Origin: Bacteroides cutis
GTDB lineage: Bacteria; Bacteroidota; Bacteroidia; Bacteroidales; Bacteroidaceae
Direction: 5' to 3'
Length of the DNA stretch: 64,000 bases
NCBI RefSeq assembly: GCF_900241005.1
Contig: NZ_OEST01000008.1
Span: forward strand, 89,019-153,018
A model generated the notes under the pieces. It saw only the letters and a list, made by a program, of their open reading frames with translations, did no database searches and was not told where the DNA came from. The position numbers and the translations under genes were made by a program. Numbering within the stretch: the first letter of the stretch is position 1; each line of letters opens with the position of its first letter. This document shows positions 1 through 8,430 of the stretch, piece after piece.

Positions 1-1
1 G

Positions 2-745
2 GCCTGTATGGATTGTATCAATAAATGCAGACAAGGTGCCATTACCTATACACATAGAAAGACAAACGTTTCTATCCAAACGTCAATGAAGGAAGAAGTT
101 TCCTCCACATCTATCAACGAAACTCGCCGGGCTTTTTTATCTGCAACAGCCATATTTGCCACCGCTACGGCAATGAAGGCACAAGAGAAAAAAGTGGACG
201 GCGGACTGGCTGTCATCGAAGAAAAGAAAAAACCTGCACGTGCCGTAGCCATCACTCCTCCGGGATCATTGAGTGCCCGTAACTTCACTTCACATTGTAC
301 CGCTTGCCAGCTTTGCGTGTCCATATGTCCCAATCAGGTATTACGCCCTTCTTCCGATTTGACGAAGTTGATGCAGCCTGAAATATCATACGAACGTGGA
401 TATTGCCGTCCTGAATGTACCAAATGTTCGGAAGTATGTCCGGCGGGGGCTATATTACCGATTACCCAAGCCGATAAATCGGCCATCCAGATAGGTCATG
501 CCGTATGGATAAAAGAAAACTGTATTTGCATGACCGATGATGTAGATTGTGGAAACTGTGCTCGTCATTGTCCTGTCGGCGCCATACAAATGGTATCTTC
601 TGATCCGAAAAACGATGAAGCCCGTAAAATACCGGTTATCAATACCGAGCGATGCATAGGCTGTGGAGCGTGTGAGAACTTATGTCCGTCACGCCCGTTC
701 AGTGCTATTTATGTGGAAGGACATGGAAGACATAGGATGGTATAA
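2..745 (+). CDS. Polyferredoxin-type 4Fe-4S protein, 5' end cut by window
   Basis: Probable membrane-linked electron-transfer protein with several 4Fe-4S clusters. The reading frame is open to the window edge, and its first visible codons complete a CxxCxxxC motif before the first ATG (position 8), so the N terminus lies upstream. A hydrophobic stretch after an RRAF segment (about residues 40-57 from the ATG) suggests a signal or membrane segment inside the protein, dividing an upstream ferredoxin or NapH-like part from a NapG-like part. The downstream part has CTACQLCVSICP, a CxxxCxxCxxVCP-type cluster, CGNCARHCP and CIGCGACENLCP motifs. It is 13 bp from the exported aldo/keto reductase and probably supplies it with electrons (inference). 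The exact family is uncertain because the start is missing. Confidence 0.8.
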   Translation, partial: ACMDCINKCRQGAITYTHRKTNVSIQTSMKEEVSSTSINETRRAFLSATAIFATATAMKAQEKKVDGGLAVIEEKKKPARAVAITPPGSLSARNFTSHCTACQLCVSICPNQVLRPSSDLTKLMQPEISYERGYCRPECTKCSEVCPAGAILPITQADKSAIQIGHAVWIKENCICMTDDVDCGNCARHCPVGAIQMVSSDPKNDEARKIPVINTERCIGCGACENLCPSRPFSAIYVEGHGRHRMV

Positions 746-758
746 ATAATTATTATAT

Positions 759-2162
759 ATGGAGAAAAACAAAAAAAGTAAGATAACCCGTCGTGATTTC
801 TTCAAACTTACCGGAGCGGGGGTAATGGCATCTGCCGCCGCATTGTATGGCTGTTCGCATAAGAAAGAAAATACTGATAGTGAAACGGCTGCATTAGGCG
901 AAATCCCTACTGATAAAATGGTGTATCGCACCAATCCCACTACAGGTGACCGTATATCTTTATTAGGCTATGGTTGTATGCGTTGGCCTACTCGTAAAAA
1001 AGCAGATGGAAGCGGAGACGAAATAGACCAGGAAGCTGTCAATGAACTGATAGATTATGCCATTGCCCATGGAGTAAACTATTTCGATACATCCCCAGCT
1101 TATGTGCAAGGCCTATCGGAACGTGCCACAGGCATTGCCTTGAAACGCCATCCGAGAGACAAATTCTTCCTCGCCACCAAACTATCAAATTTCAGCCCCA
1201 CTACCCACAGCCGGGAAGAATCGCTTGCCATGTATCACCGTTCTTTCAATGAACTGCAAGTGAACTACATCGACTACCTTCTACTACACGGCATCGGCAT
1301 GGGGGGTATGGAAGCCTTGCATAGCCGCTATCTGGATAACGGTATGCTTGATTTCCTATTGAAAGAACGGGAAGCAGGACGTATCCGCAATCTAGGCTTT
1401 TCCTATCATGGCGACATCGAAGTATTCGACTACCTCCTATCCCGACATGACGAACTGAAATGGGACTTCGTACAAATCCAGCTGAACTACGTAGACTGGA
1501 AACACGCCAAAGAAGTGAATGCCCGTAACACCGATGCCGAATATCTGTATGGTGAACTCGTAAAACGTGGCATCCCCGCCGTCATCATGGAACCTTTACT
1601 GGGTGGACGTCTTTCCAAACTGAACGACCACCTGATGGCACGTTTGAAGCAACGCCGTCCGCAAGACAGTGTCGCCTCTTGGGCTTTCCGTTTTGCAGGT
1701 ACATTTTCCAATGTACTGACCGTATTAAGCGGCATGACCTATATGGAACATCTTCAGGATAATTTACGTACATTTTCGCCTCTCATCCCCTGTACGGAAG
1801 AAGAAATAGCTCTACTGGAAGATACTGCACAAATGATGCTGACCTACCCTACCGTACCATGTAACGATTGCAAATACTGTATGCCATGCCCTTATGGACT
1901 GGATATACCCGCTATTTTACTACACTACAACCGATGTATAAATGAAGGAAATGTACCTAAAAGCAGTCAGGATGAGAATTACCGGAAGGCACGTCGCGCA
2001 TTCCTCATCGGCTATGACCGTAGCGTACCCAAACTTCGACAAGCAAGCCATTGTACAGGGTGTAACCAATGCAATCCTCATTGTCCGCAAGGTATCGATA
2101 TCCCGAAGAAGTTACAGGAAATAGACCAATTTGTAGAAAAGCTCAAACAAGAGAGACTATAG
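759..2162 (+). CDS. Exported aldo/keto reductase with C-terminal ferredoxin domain
   Basis: NAD(P)H-type aldo/keto reductase fold fused to a two-cluster ferredoxin domain. The N terminus has a twin-arginine motif (R11-R12, TRRDFFK) and a lipobox-like LYGC with Cys32, so export by Tat and lipid attachment are likely. The family's catalytic tetrad is visible: D110, Y115, K141 and H177. The C-terminal ~100 residues carry CNDCKYCMPCP and CTGCNQCNPHCP. The 467-residue length fits the ferredoxin-fused family in Bacteroides. The substrate is unknown. The close spacing with the Fe-S protein upstream and the TonB receptor 64 bp downstream suggests one operon. A cell-envelope redox role is inferred. 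Confidence 0.9.
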   Translation: MEKNKKSKITRRDFFKLTGAGVMASAAALYGCSHKKENTDSETAALGEIPTDKMVYRTNPTTGDRISLLGYGCMRWPTRKKADGSGDEIDQEAVNELIDYAIAHGVNYFDTSPAYVQGLSERATGIALKRHPRDKFFLATKLSNFSPTTHSREESLAMYHRSFNELQVNYIDYLLLHGIGMGGMEALHSRYLDNGMLDFLLKEREAGRIRNLGFSYHGDIEVFDYLLSRHDELKWDFVQIQLNYVDWKHAKEVNARNTDAEYLYGELVKRGIPAVIMEPLLGGRLSKLNDHLMARLKQRRPQDSVASWAFRFAGTFSNVLTVLSGMTYMEHLQDNLRTFSPLIPCTEEEIALLEDTAQMMLTYPTVPCNDCKYCMPCPYGLDIPAILLHYNRCINEGNVPKSSQDENYRKARRAFLIGYDRSVPKLRQASHCTGCNQCNPHCPQGIDIPKKLQEIDQFVEKLKQERL

Positions 2163-2226
2163 TACAAAGAAAATAAAAAAAGACACCGTATTTTTGACGA
2201 AATAAACAGATAAGAAAATAACCGAT

Positions 2227-4119
2227 ATGAAGAAGAAATATGTATTTCTCCTCGCCATAACCAGCCTTTGGACTCTGGCAGGACTGGCACAAACCACCAA
2301 AGATAGCATCCAAATAACCAAAAGCCTGACCATAGATGAAGTGGTGGTGACCGGAACAAGGAACGAAACCGATATCCGGCATTTGCCAATGACAATTTCA
2401 GTAGTCGACCGCAAACTGTTGGAACAAAGCTATCAACCTTCTTTACTCCCCACCCTGACGGAACAAGTACCCGGACTTTTCACAACATCCCGGGGAATGA
2501 TGGGATATGGTGTATCGACAGGTGCTGCAGGAGGTATGAGTCTGCGTGGCATAGGTGGTAGTCCGACTGCCGGCTTATTAGTATTGATTGACGGACATCC
2601 CCAATATATGGGGTTGATGGGACATCCTATTGCAGATGCTTATCAAACCATGATGACCGACCGTGTAGAAGTGCTGCGCGGACCGGCTTCCGTATTGTAT
2701 GGTTCCAATGCAATGGGTGGCGTTATCAATATTGTTACCCGCCGGATGCAGGAAGATGGCGTAAAAACAAGTGCACAGATAGCATATGGTTCTTATAACA
2801 CTCTACAGAGCGAGATTTCAAACCGGGTGAAAAAAGGACGTTTCAGCAGTATAGTTACCGGCTCTTACAACCGAACGAACGGTCATAGGGATGATATGGA
2901 GTTTGAGCAATACAGTGGTTACGCCAAATTGGGTTATGAATTTAACAATTTCTGGAAAGTATGGGGAGATGTGAACATCACTCAATTTAAAGCATCCAAC
3001 CCCGGAGAAATCAGTAATCCGTACATTGACAACGACTCGCGCATCACACGTGGTATGACGTCTTTCGCCCTTGAAAACCACTATGAGCAAACTTCCGGAG
3101 CACTCAGTTTCTTCTATAACTGGGGACGTCATAAAATAAACGACGGCTATCATCCCGGAGGGACGCCACAAACCTTTCTTTTCAATTCCAAAGACCGGAT
3201 GTTGGGTGTATCATGGTATCAGAGCGCGACATTCTTTTCCGGGAACCGCATAACCGTCGGTTTCGATTATCAGCATTTTGGTGGCGAGTCCTGGAACAGA
3301 GAAATTGTTACCGGTGAGCGTGTACCGGGTGTTGACAAGCAGATGGACGAATTTGCCGGTTACATCGATTTCCGGCAAGACCTCGGTAGTTGGCTTTCAT
3401 TGGATGCCGGTATTCGTGTAGATCATCACTCTCATGTAGGTACGGAATGGATACCGCAAGGTGGTCTTTCTTTTCACTTGCCTAAGCAAGTCGAAGTGAA
3501 GGCAATGGTCAGTAAAGGTTTCCGCAACCCTACTATTCGTGAGATGTATATGTTTCCGCCACAAAACCCGGATTTAAAAGCGGAAAGTCTGATGAATTAT
3601 GAATTATCCTTCTCACAACGATTATTGAACGGGAACTTGTACTACGGAGTTAATCTTTACTACATCAACGGAGACAACATGATCACAAGTCTCCCCGTAA
3701 ATGGTAAACCACTGAATGTAAATACCGGTGAGATTGAAAACTGGGGAATTGAAACGAATGTGGGTTATCGTATTGATATCCATTGGCGGATAAATGCGAA
3801 TTACAGTTGGCTGCACATGGAAAATCCAGTAGTTGCCGCTCCTGAGCACAAACTCTACGCAGGTGTAGATTTCACCCAAAGACGCTGGGGAGTATCAACC
3901 GGTTTGCAATACATCAAGGACCTGCATACTAATGTAGTCAAAAGTAAGGAAAAACAAGAAAGTTTTGTCCTTTGGGATCTTCGTGCCAATTACCGTCTAT
4001 GCCGATACGCCGACATCTTTGTGAAAGGAGAAAACCTGTTGGCGCAACGATACGAAATAAACAATGGTTTCCCCATGCCCAAAGCAACTTTCATGGGCGG
4101 AGTGAATATCAATTTCTAA
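2227..4119 (+). CDS. TonB-dependent outer membrane receptor
   Basis: Outer membrane beta-barrel importer. It has a signal peptide ending near LAQ (about residue 20), a TonB-box-like DEVVVTGTRNE (about residues 39-49), a plug domain (to ~150, with VEVLRGPASVLYGSNAMGG) and a 22-strand-type barrel ending in the aromatic C terminus NINF. The length of 630 residues and the lack of an N-terminal CarboxypepD_reg domain resemble siderophore, heme or vitamin receptors rather than SusC proteins. No riboswitch fits in the 64 bp upstream, so the ligand cannot be read from context. It is probably the third gene of the redox operon, followed by a strong terminator. Confidence 0.9.
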   Translation: MKKKYVFLLAITSLWTLAGLAQTTKDSIQITKSLTIDEVVVTGTRNETDIRHLPMTISVVDRKLLEQSYQPSLLPTLTEQVPGLFTTSRGMMGYGVSTGAAGGMSLRGIGGSPTAGLLVLIDGHPQYMGLMGHPIADAYQTMMTDRVEVLRGPASVLYGSNAMGGVINIVTRRMQEDGVKTSAQIAYGSYNTLQSEISNRVKKGRFSSIVTGSYNRTNGHRDDMEFEQYSGYAKLGYEFNNFWKVWGDVNITQFKASNPGEISNPYIDNDSRITRGMTSFALENHYEQTSGALSFFYNWGRHKINDGYHPGGTPQTFLFNSKDRMLGVSWYQSATFFSGNRITVGFDYQHFGGESWNREIVTGERVPGVDKQMDEFAGYIDFRQDLGSWLSLDAGIRVDHHSHVGTEWIPQGGLSFHLPKQVEVKAMVSKGFRNPTIREMYMFPPQNPDLKAESLMNYELSFSQRLLNGNLYYGVNLYYINGDNMITSLPVNGKPLNVNTGEIENWGIETNVGYRIDIHWRINANYSWLHMENPVVAAPEHKLYAGVDFTQRRWGVSTGLQYIKDLHTNVVKSKEKQESFVLWDLRANYRLCRYADIFVKGENLLAQRYEINNGFPMPKATFMGGVNINF

Positions 4120-4145
4120 TATCAAATAGTAAATTCCTTTTTTTC

Positions 4146-4240
4146 GGCGACTTGCACAATACTAATTCCACCGATGGCCCATTTTGGGTTAGCTGAATAA
4201 CATATTAGTGGATATAGTTGTGCAAAGTCGCCTGTTTTTT
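4146..4240 (+). terminator. Rho-independent terminator after the TonB receptor
   Basis: The arms GGCGACTTGCACAA (4146-4159) and TTGTGCAAAGTCGCC (4218-4232) pair almost perfectly (one bulge). The inner segments TTCCAC and GTGGAT extend the pairing, and a run of eight T follows. It separates the redox/TonB operon from the flavodoxin gene. Confidence 0.8.
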
Positions 4241-4365
4241 TTAATCGACACATATATACAAAAAAATGGCCATTTTAAATAGATATCCGAATACCAACAC
4301 ATGAAAATCAGTAAAAATGGTATAAACTCCCCGCATATAGTTAAGTCCATTTTTACACAACGCGG

Positions 4366-4373
4366 TAACTTTG
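4366..4373 (+). promoter_or_regulatory. Bacteroidota -7 element before the flavodoxin gene
   Basis: TAACTTTG matches TAnnTTTG exactly and sits 23 bp before the ATG at 4397. No clear TTTG -33 box is seen at the usual distance. Confidence 0.5.
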
Positions 4374-4396
4374 CAATATAAAAAAACAAATAAATT

Positions 4397-5071
4397 ATGA
4401 AGAAGTTATTATTAATTTTCCTAATGCTACTGACAGTATTGTCTGTAGAAGCTTGTGGCGGTTCCAACAACGAGCCATATACACCCGAACAGCCCGGAAC
4501 ATCCGAACAACCGGACGAAGAAGGTAATGATAAACCCGATACTCCAGCACCCGGAGGTAAAGGGCGCTATTTAGTACTTTACAACTCACGTACGAGTAAT
4601 ACCGAACGTGTGGCAAAACGAATTCAAGCGGTACTCAATTGTGACATACTGGAAGTTGAACCGCAAATGCCTTACGAGAATGATTATAATTCCATGTTGA
4701 AACGTGCACAGGAAGAATTAGCTGCTATCCGACAAGGAAATTATCCGGCTGTTAAAACCTCAGTAGAGAATTTCGATGATTATGATATTGTCTTCATCGG
4801 CTATCCGATCTGGTACAGTAGTATAGCAACTCCGATGCAGACATTTCTGCATGAACATGCCTCGAAACTGGCAAGTAAACAAGTTGCTCTATTCGCGACA
4901 AGTGGAAGTAGCGGCATTTCAACCTCGGTCAGTGAAGTCCGCAAACTTTGCCCCTATGCGACAATAATCAACCAGACATTACTGTTGACTTCTTCGGATC
5001 TATCGCAAATGGACACCCACATTACCGAATGGCTCAACAAGATCGGAGTAAAACGGGAAGATCAGGAGTAA
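4397..5071 (+). CDS. Lipoprotein flavodoxin
   Basis: Flavodoxin-fold protein carried on a lipoprotein anchor. The signal peptide ends at a lipobox-like VEAC (Cys20). A Pro/Glu-rich linker (about residues 25-52) follows, then a flavodoxin domain opening with YLVLYNSRTSNTERVA, the FMN phosphate-binding loop. Later it has FIGYPIWYSSIATPM, typical of the long-chain flavodoxin_4 type. It would be an FMN redox carrier held in the periplasm or at the surface, which is unusual because flavodoxins are normally cytoplasmic. It begins a probable two-gene unit with the CMD-cupin protein 134 bp downstream. Its partner is unknown; the neighbouring Fe-S/AKR proteins are candidates. Confidence 0.88.
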   Translation: MKKLLLIFLMLLTVLSVEACGGSNNEPYTPEQPGTSEQPDEEGNDKPDTPAPGGKGRYLVLYNSRTSNTERVAKRIQAVLNCDILEVEPQMPYENDYNSMLKRAQEELAAIRQGNYPAVKTSVENFDDYDIVFIGYPIWYSSIATPMQTFLHEHASKLASKQVALFATSGSSGISTSVSEVRKLCPYATIINQTLLLTSSDLSQMDTHITEWLNKIGVKREDQE

Positions 5072-5205
5072 CCCGGTGTCTCTTCATGGAACGGAAATAT
5101 AACGAAAAAAAATACCTGTCAGTATGGGCAAACAACATTCTCGAGCCAAACGTCGTTTAACCCTGCAAACCAGATCAATAACTTTATCCAATAAATGAAA
5201 CGATT

Positions 5206-6021
5206 ATGAATAAATTTCTTTTATTTTCAGCACTCTGTATTTTAACACTCAATGTTATGGCACAAGAAAAAATTGTACAGACAGCAGGGCGTAACCAGTT
5301 AGGTACATTCGCCCCGAAATTTGCGGAACTCAACGATGATGTCCTCTTTGGCGAAGTATGGAACCGTACCGACAAACTTGGTCTCCGTGACCGAAGTTTA
5401 GTAACCATCACCTCCCTGATCAGCCAAGGTATCACGGACAGTTCTCTCATCCACCATCTTCAATCAGCAAAGAAGAATGGTATCACCCGCACAGAAATAG
5501 CCGAAATTATCACCCACATTAGCTTCTATGCCGGTTGGCCGAAAGCATGGGCAGCATTTAATCTTGCAAAAGACATATGGGCTGAAGACACGACCGGTGA
5601 GGATGCCAAAGCAACCTTCCAACGCGAAATGATTTTCCCCATCGGCGAACCTAATACTGCCTACGCACAGTACTTCATCGGTAACAGCTACCTCGCTCCT
5701 GTTTCACGTGAACAGGTGAACATATCCAATGTCACTTTTGAACCTCGCTGCCGCAATAATTGGCACATCCACCGTGCAACGAAAGGCGGCGGACAGATGC
5801 TTATCGGTGTAGCCGGTCGAGGATGGTATCAGGAAGAGGGCAAACCAGCGGTAGAAATCCTGCCCGGTACAGTCATCCATATCCCCGCCAATGTAAAACA
5901 CTGGCATGGTGCAGCGGCAAACAGTTGGTTTGCCCATCTGGCCTTCGAAGTTTCCGGTGAAAATATTTCCAACGAGTGGCTTGAACCGGTAACTGAGGAA
6001 GAATATTATAAACTTAAATAG
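5206..6021 (+). CDS. Secreted carboxymuconolactone decarboxylase-like/cupin fusion
   Basis: Two-domain secreted protein with a signal peptide ending about MAQ (residue 20). A carboxymuconolactone decarboxylase-like helical domain occupies about residues 35-120, and a cupin domain about 150-250 with the metal-ligand motifs NNWHIHRA and VKHWHG. The CMD part has no CxxC, so AhpD-type peroxidase chemistry is unlikely. Cupin metal binding looks intact. Such fusions are often found beside aldo/keto reductases and flavodoxins; their reaction is not established. A perfect terminator follows. Confidence 0.85.
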   Translation: MNKFLLFSALCILTLNVMAQEKIVQTAGRNQLGTFAPKFAELNDDVLFGEVWNRTDKLGLRDRSLVTITSLISQGITDSSLIHHLQSAKKNGITRTEIAEIITHISFYAGWPKAWAAFNLAKDIWAEDTTGEDAKATFQREMIFPIGEPNTAYAQYFIGNSYLAPVSREQVNISNVTFEPRCRNNWHIHRATKGGGQMLIGVAGRGWYQEEGKPAVEILPGTVIHIPANVKHWHGAAANSWFAHLAFEVSGENISNEWLEPVTEEEYYKLK

Positions 6022-6078
6022 GCTTGATCAGATTATTAAAATAATACTATTATAAAACATATAAACTCCCAATAAAAT

Positions 6079-6115
6079 AAATTAAGTCTCACAGAAAAAC
6101 TGTGAGACTTAATTT
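6079..6115 (+). terminator. Perfect 16-bp stem terminator after the CMD-cupin gene
   Basis: The arms at 6079-6094 and 6100-6115 are perfectly complementary with a five-A loop. The stem core is AAGTCTCACAG and the right arm ends in T-rich sequence. It marks the end of the flavodoxin/CMD-cupin unit. Confidence 0.85.
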
Positions 6116-6225
6116 TACATTTGTATCATAAGAAAAATAATCATTGATACCATTTTAGACAATAAAAGTAGTATCTTTGAACCATTGGAAACAACAAACT
6201 CAAATTTAGTCCGATAAAAGAATTG

Positions 6226-6255
6226 TTGTGATTTGCTTTCATTTTTTTATATTTG
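6226..6255 (+). promoter_or_regulatory. Promoter of the YiiX-like lipoprotein gene
   Basis: TATATTTG (6248-6255) matches TAnnTTTG. A TTG at 6226-6228 lies 19 bp upstream as a possible -33. The start of transcription would fall at about 6261-6262, on the chosen ATG. Confidence 0.5.
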
Positions 6256-6261
6256 TGGCAA

Positions 6262-6903
6262 ATGGAAAGGAAAATTCATATATCATCGATTGTGAACGGA
6301 CTGCTTTGCTTGTTTTGTTTATTCAGCTTTACAAACTGCATGGACAGAAACAAAAGCAAGAAACAATCGGTTGATTTGCCACAAGAACTGTTCCGGGACG
6401 GAGATATCGTCTTCAGAAGAGGTACAGGCATTACAAGCAGGATTGTATTGGCGGCAGACCGGGAAGGCAGTTATTCGCACGTGGGCATTCTGAAAAAAGA
6501 AAACGGAAAATGGCATGTAATACATGCAGTCCCTGGAGAACCGGATTTCAAAGGTGATGCAGACAGGGTGAAAATGGAAACGATAGAACATTTTTTTGAG
6601 GCTGGAAAAGCCATAAGAGGTGCAGTGATGCGTGTATCGAAAGATTCAACCGTAGCATGTAAAGCAGCAAAAAACGCCTTGAACCTCTTTCTGAAACGTG
6701 TGCCGTTTGACCACAGTTACAACCTGAATGACACAACTGAAATGTATTGTACGGAGTTGATAGATTATGTATACCGTAAAGAAGGAGTAGACTTACCTGA
6801 GGGACGTATCAGCTCTATCAATATACCGGGGCTCCGTGGTGACTATTTATTGCCGAATGACATTGTACAGAGCAAACGTCTCTGTTTGATATACTATTTT
6901 TAA
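6262..6903 (+). CDS. YiiX/YebB-like NlpC/P60-family lipoprotein
   Basis: Permuted papain-fold (NlpC/P60 superfamily) protein. The early block DGDIVFRRGTGITSRIV, then the catalytic His in YSHVGIL and the later Cys in MYCTELIDYVY, give the His-before-Cys order of the YiiX/YebB group. These are thought to act on peptidoglycan or acyl/amide bonds; the substrate here is unknown. The N terminus has a signal peptide with lipobox-like FTNC. I chose the ATG at 6262 because a TTG at 6253 overlaps the -7 promoter element. The gene is 30 bp from the DUF4878 lipoprotein and probably co-transcribed with it. Confidence 0.8.
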   Translation: MERKIHISSIVNGLLCLFCLFSFTNCMDRNKSKKQSVDLPQELFRDGDIVFRRGTGITSRIVLAADREGSYSHVGILKKENGKWHVIHAVPGEPDFKGDADRVKMETIEHFFEAGKAIRGAVMRVSKDSTVACKAAKNALNLFLKRVPFDHSYNLNDTTEMYCTELIDYVYRKEGVDLPEGRISSINIPGLRGDYLLPNDIVQSKRLCLIYYF

Positions 6904-6933
6904 ACACACATTATTCATTTAAAACAAAAGCGT

Positions 6934-7344
6934 ATGAAAAAAGTATTGTATTTCAGCCTTGTGTTGACAGTCATGCTGGCAATGGTATCTTGTTCTTCCT
7001 CCACGAATTCTCCCGGAGCTGCAATGAAAGAATACAGCAAATACCTCCAAAAAGGTGATTATGTAAAGTTTGTAGATGGACTGGCATTCGATGACAAACA
7101 AACTCCCGAACAGATCAAAGAGCAAAAAGAAGGATTGGCTTCCATGATCAAAGAAAAAGGGATGAAAGAGTACGAAAAGAAAGGTGGAATTAAGGATATC
7201 GAAATTTTATCTGAAACAATCTCTGAAGATGGCAATACAGCTGTTGTAAAAACAAAAACGACTTTTGGAAACGGTGAAACGGAAGAAGGCGACCAAAAGA
7301 TGGTGAAAAAAGATGGCAAGTGGCTGATGTCGTTGGGTAAATAA
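6934..7344 (+). CDS. DUF4878-type lipoprotein
   Basis: Small (136 residues) lipoprotein with signal peptide and lipobox-like MVSC (Cys19). The rest resembles the DUF4878 / NTF2-like fold: a helix-rich start (AAMKEYSKYLQKGDYVKFV) and a C-terminal sheet ending DGKWLMSLGK. Function is unknown; related proteins are periplasmic. It ends an apparent two-gene unit with the YiiX-like gene and is followed by a hairpin terminator. Confidence 0.8.
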   Translation: MKKVLYFSLVLTVMLAMVSCSSSTNSPGAAMKEYSKYLQKGDYVKFVDGLAFDDKQTPEQIKEQKEGLASMIKEKGMKEYEKKGGIKDIEILSETISEDGNTAVVKTKTTFGNGETEEGDQKMVKKDGKWLMSLGK

Positions 7345-7361
7345 ATAGACCTATGATATAT

Positions 7362-7417
7362 AAAAAGCCGGACAGGAACGGAAAGAAAATGCTTTCAACC
7401 GTTGCTGTCCGGTTTTT
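7362..7417 (+). terminator. Terminator after the DUF4878 gene
   Basis: CCGGACAG (7368-7375) pairs with CTGTCCGG (7405-7412), with inner AACGG/CCGTT pairing and flanking A-run and T-run. The A/T flanks on both sides let it also act on the converging minus-strand AraC gene. Confidence 0.8.
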
Positions 7418-7462
7418 AATTACATCATGTAACCTTCAATAGAAAATATTCTCAAAATAGTT

Positions 7463-8344
7463 CTATTGCCTACGGTATTCTTTGGGCGACAATCCGGTGT
7501 GATGTTTAAAGTACTTGCCAAAGAAAGACTGATTGGCAAAGTGGAGTTCATCGGCAATTTCCTGGATACTCAATTCGGAAGATTTGAGTAAAGCTTTTGC
7601 TTCAAGGATGACAAGACTATCAATCCATTCGCCGGCAGTCTTTCCACTCACCTCTTTTACTACCGTAGAAAGGTGTTTGGCAGTAAGGAACATTTTATCG
7701 GCATAGAATGATACGCTACGTTCATTCTTATAAGACTCGGTAATGGAACGGATAAAACGTTCGAACAAATCTTCCTTACGGCTTTTCGGTATGCGCTCCT
7801 GTACGACATGCCCCTGATAGATATTATAAATCTCATAAAAAAGAGCCATCAGCAATCCCTGTGTAATCTCTTTACGATAGGGATTGTCCTTCAGTTTCAC
7901 TTTACTCCAAAGGAAAGAATGATATTCCCGGAAAGACTGCAGTTCTTCCGGACTAATAGACATACAAGGGCGCTCTTTTATCATAAAAAACATAGGAAAC
8001 AATTGTTGCATGGTAGGTATCACCATATCCATAAAATCTCTGGACACGGCAATAAAACTACCGGAGAAATCTGTAGAACGTTCACCTTGCTGTACAATCT
8101 GCTCCGGCAGAATGACGGCAAGCATCCCCTCCTTCATTTCATATTCCTGCAAATTGATATTCATTCTACACCATCCCCGATTACAGACAGCCAAGCAGGC
8201 TACATTCAATCGGGTGGGATAAAGTGATAAAGGCATATCTTTTATATCATCAAAAATCGCGAAATCATTACCGATAAAGTCAATCTTCGGTAAATGATGT
8301 ATTAATGATATATCTACATTGCGTATACTTTTTTGTTTGTCCAT
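7463..8344 (-). CDS. AraC-family transcriptional regulator
   Basis: Regulator of 293 residues with an N-terminal sensing domain of cupin type and a C-terminal double helix-turn-helix (about residues 195-293). The C-terminal part contains SIQEIADELHFANQSFFGKYFK and ends TGLSPKEYRRQ, both hallmarks of AraC DNA-binding domains. It lies 86 bp downstream of the CxxC TonB receptor on the same strand and has its own -7 element. The effector is unknown. Regulation of the adjacent receptor is a reasonable guess but not shown by sequence. Confidence 0.92.
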   Translation of the reverse strand: MDKQKSIRNVDISLIHHLPKIDFIGNDFAIFDDIKDMPLSLYPTRLNVACLAVCNRGWCRMNINLQEYEMKEGMLAVILPEQIVQQGERSTDFSGSFIAVSRDFMDMVIPTMQQLFPMFFMIKERPCMSISPEELQSFREYHSFLWSKVKLKDNPYRKEITQGLLMALFYEIYNIYQGHVVQERIPKSRKEDLFERFIRSITESYKNERSVSFYADKMFLTAKHLSTVVKEVSGKTAGEWIDSLVILEAKALLKSSELSIQEIADELHFANQSFFGKYFKHHTGLSPKEYRRQ

Positions 8345-8363
8345 CAGCTTCTTCTTTTGACGA

Positions 8364-8371
8364 CAAAAGTA
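8364..8371 (-). promoter_or_regulatory. -7 element of the AraC-family gene
   Basis: On the minus strand this reads TACTTTTG, an exact TAnnTTTG, 20 bp before the start codon at 8344. No clear -33 was found. Confidence 0.45.
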
Positions 8372-8430
8372 GAATTATTCCTTGAATTATTGCTCATGTC
8401 TTCGCAAAATAAGAAAATATGAACATTTTT

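Noticed and set aside
2163..2226. Cobalamin or other riboswitch before the TonB receptor
   Set aside because: The 64-bp gap is too short and has no conserved aptamer motif.
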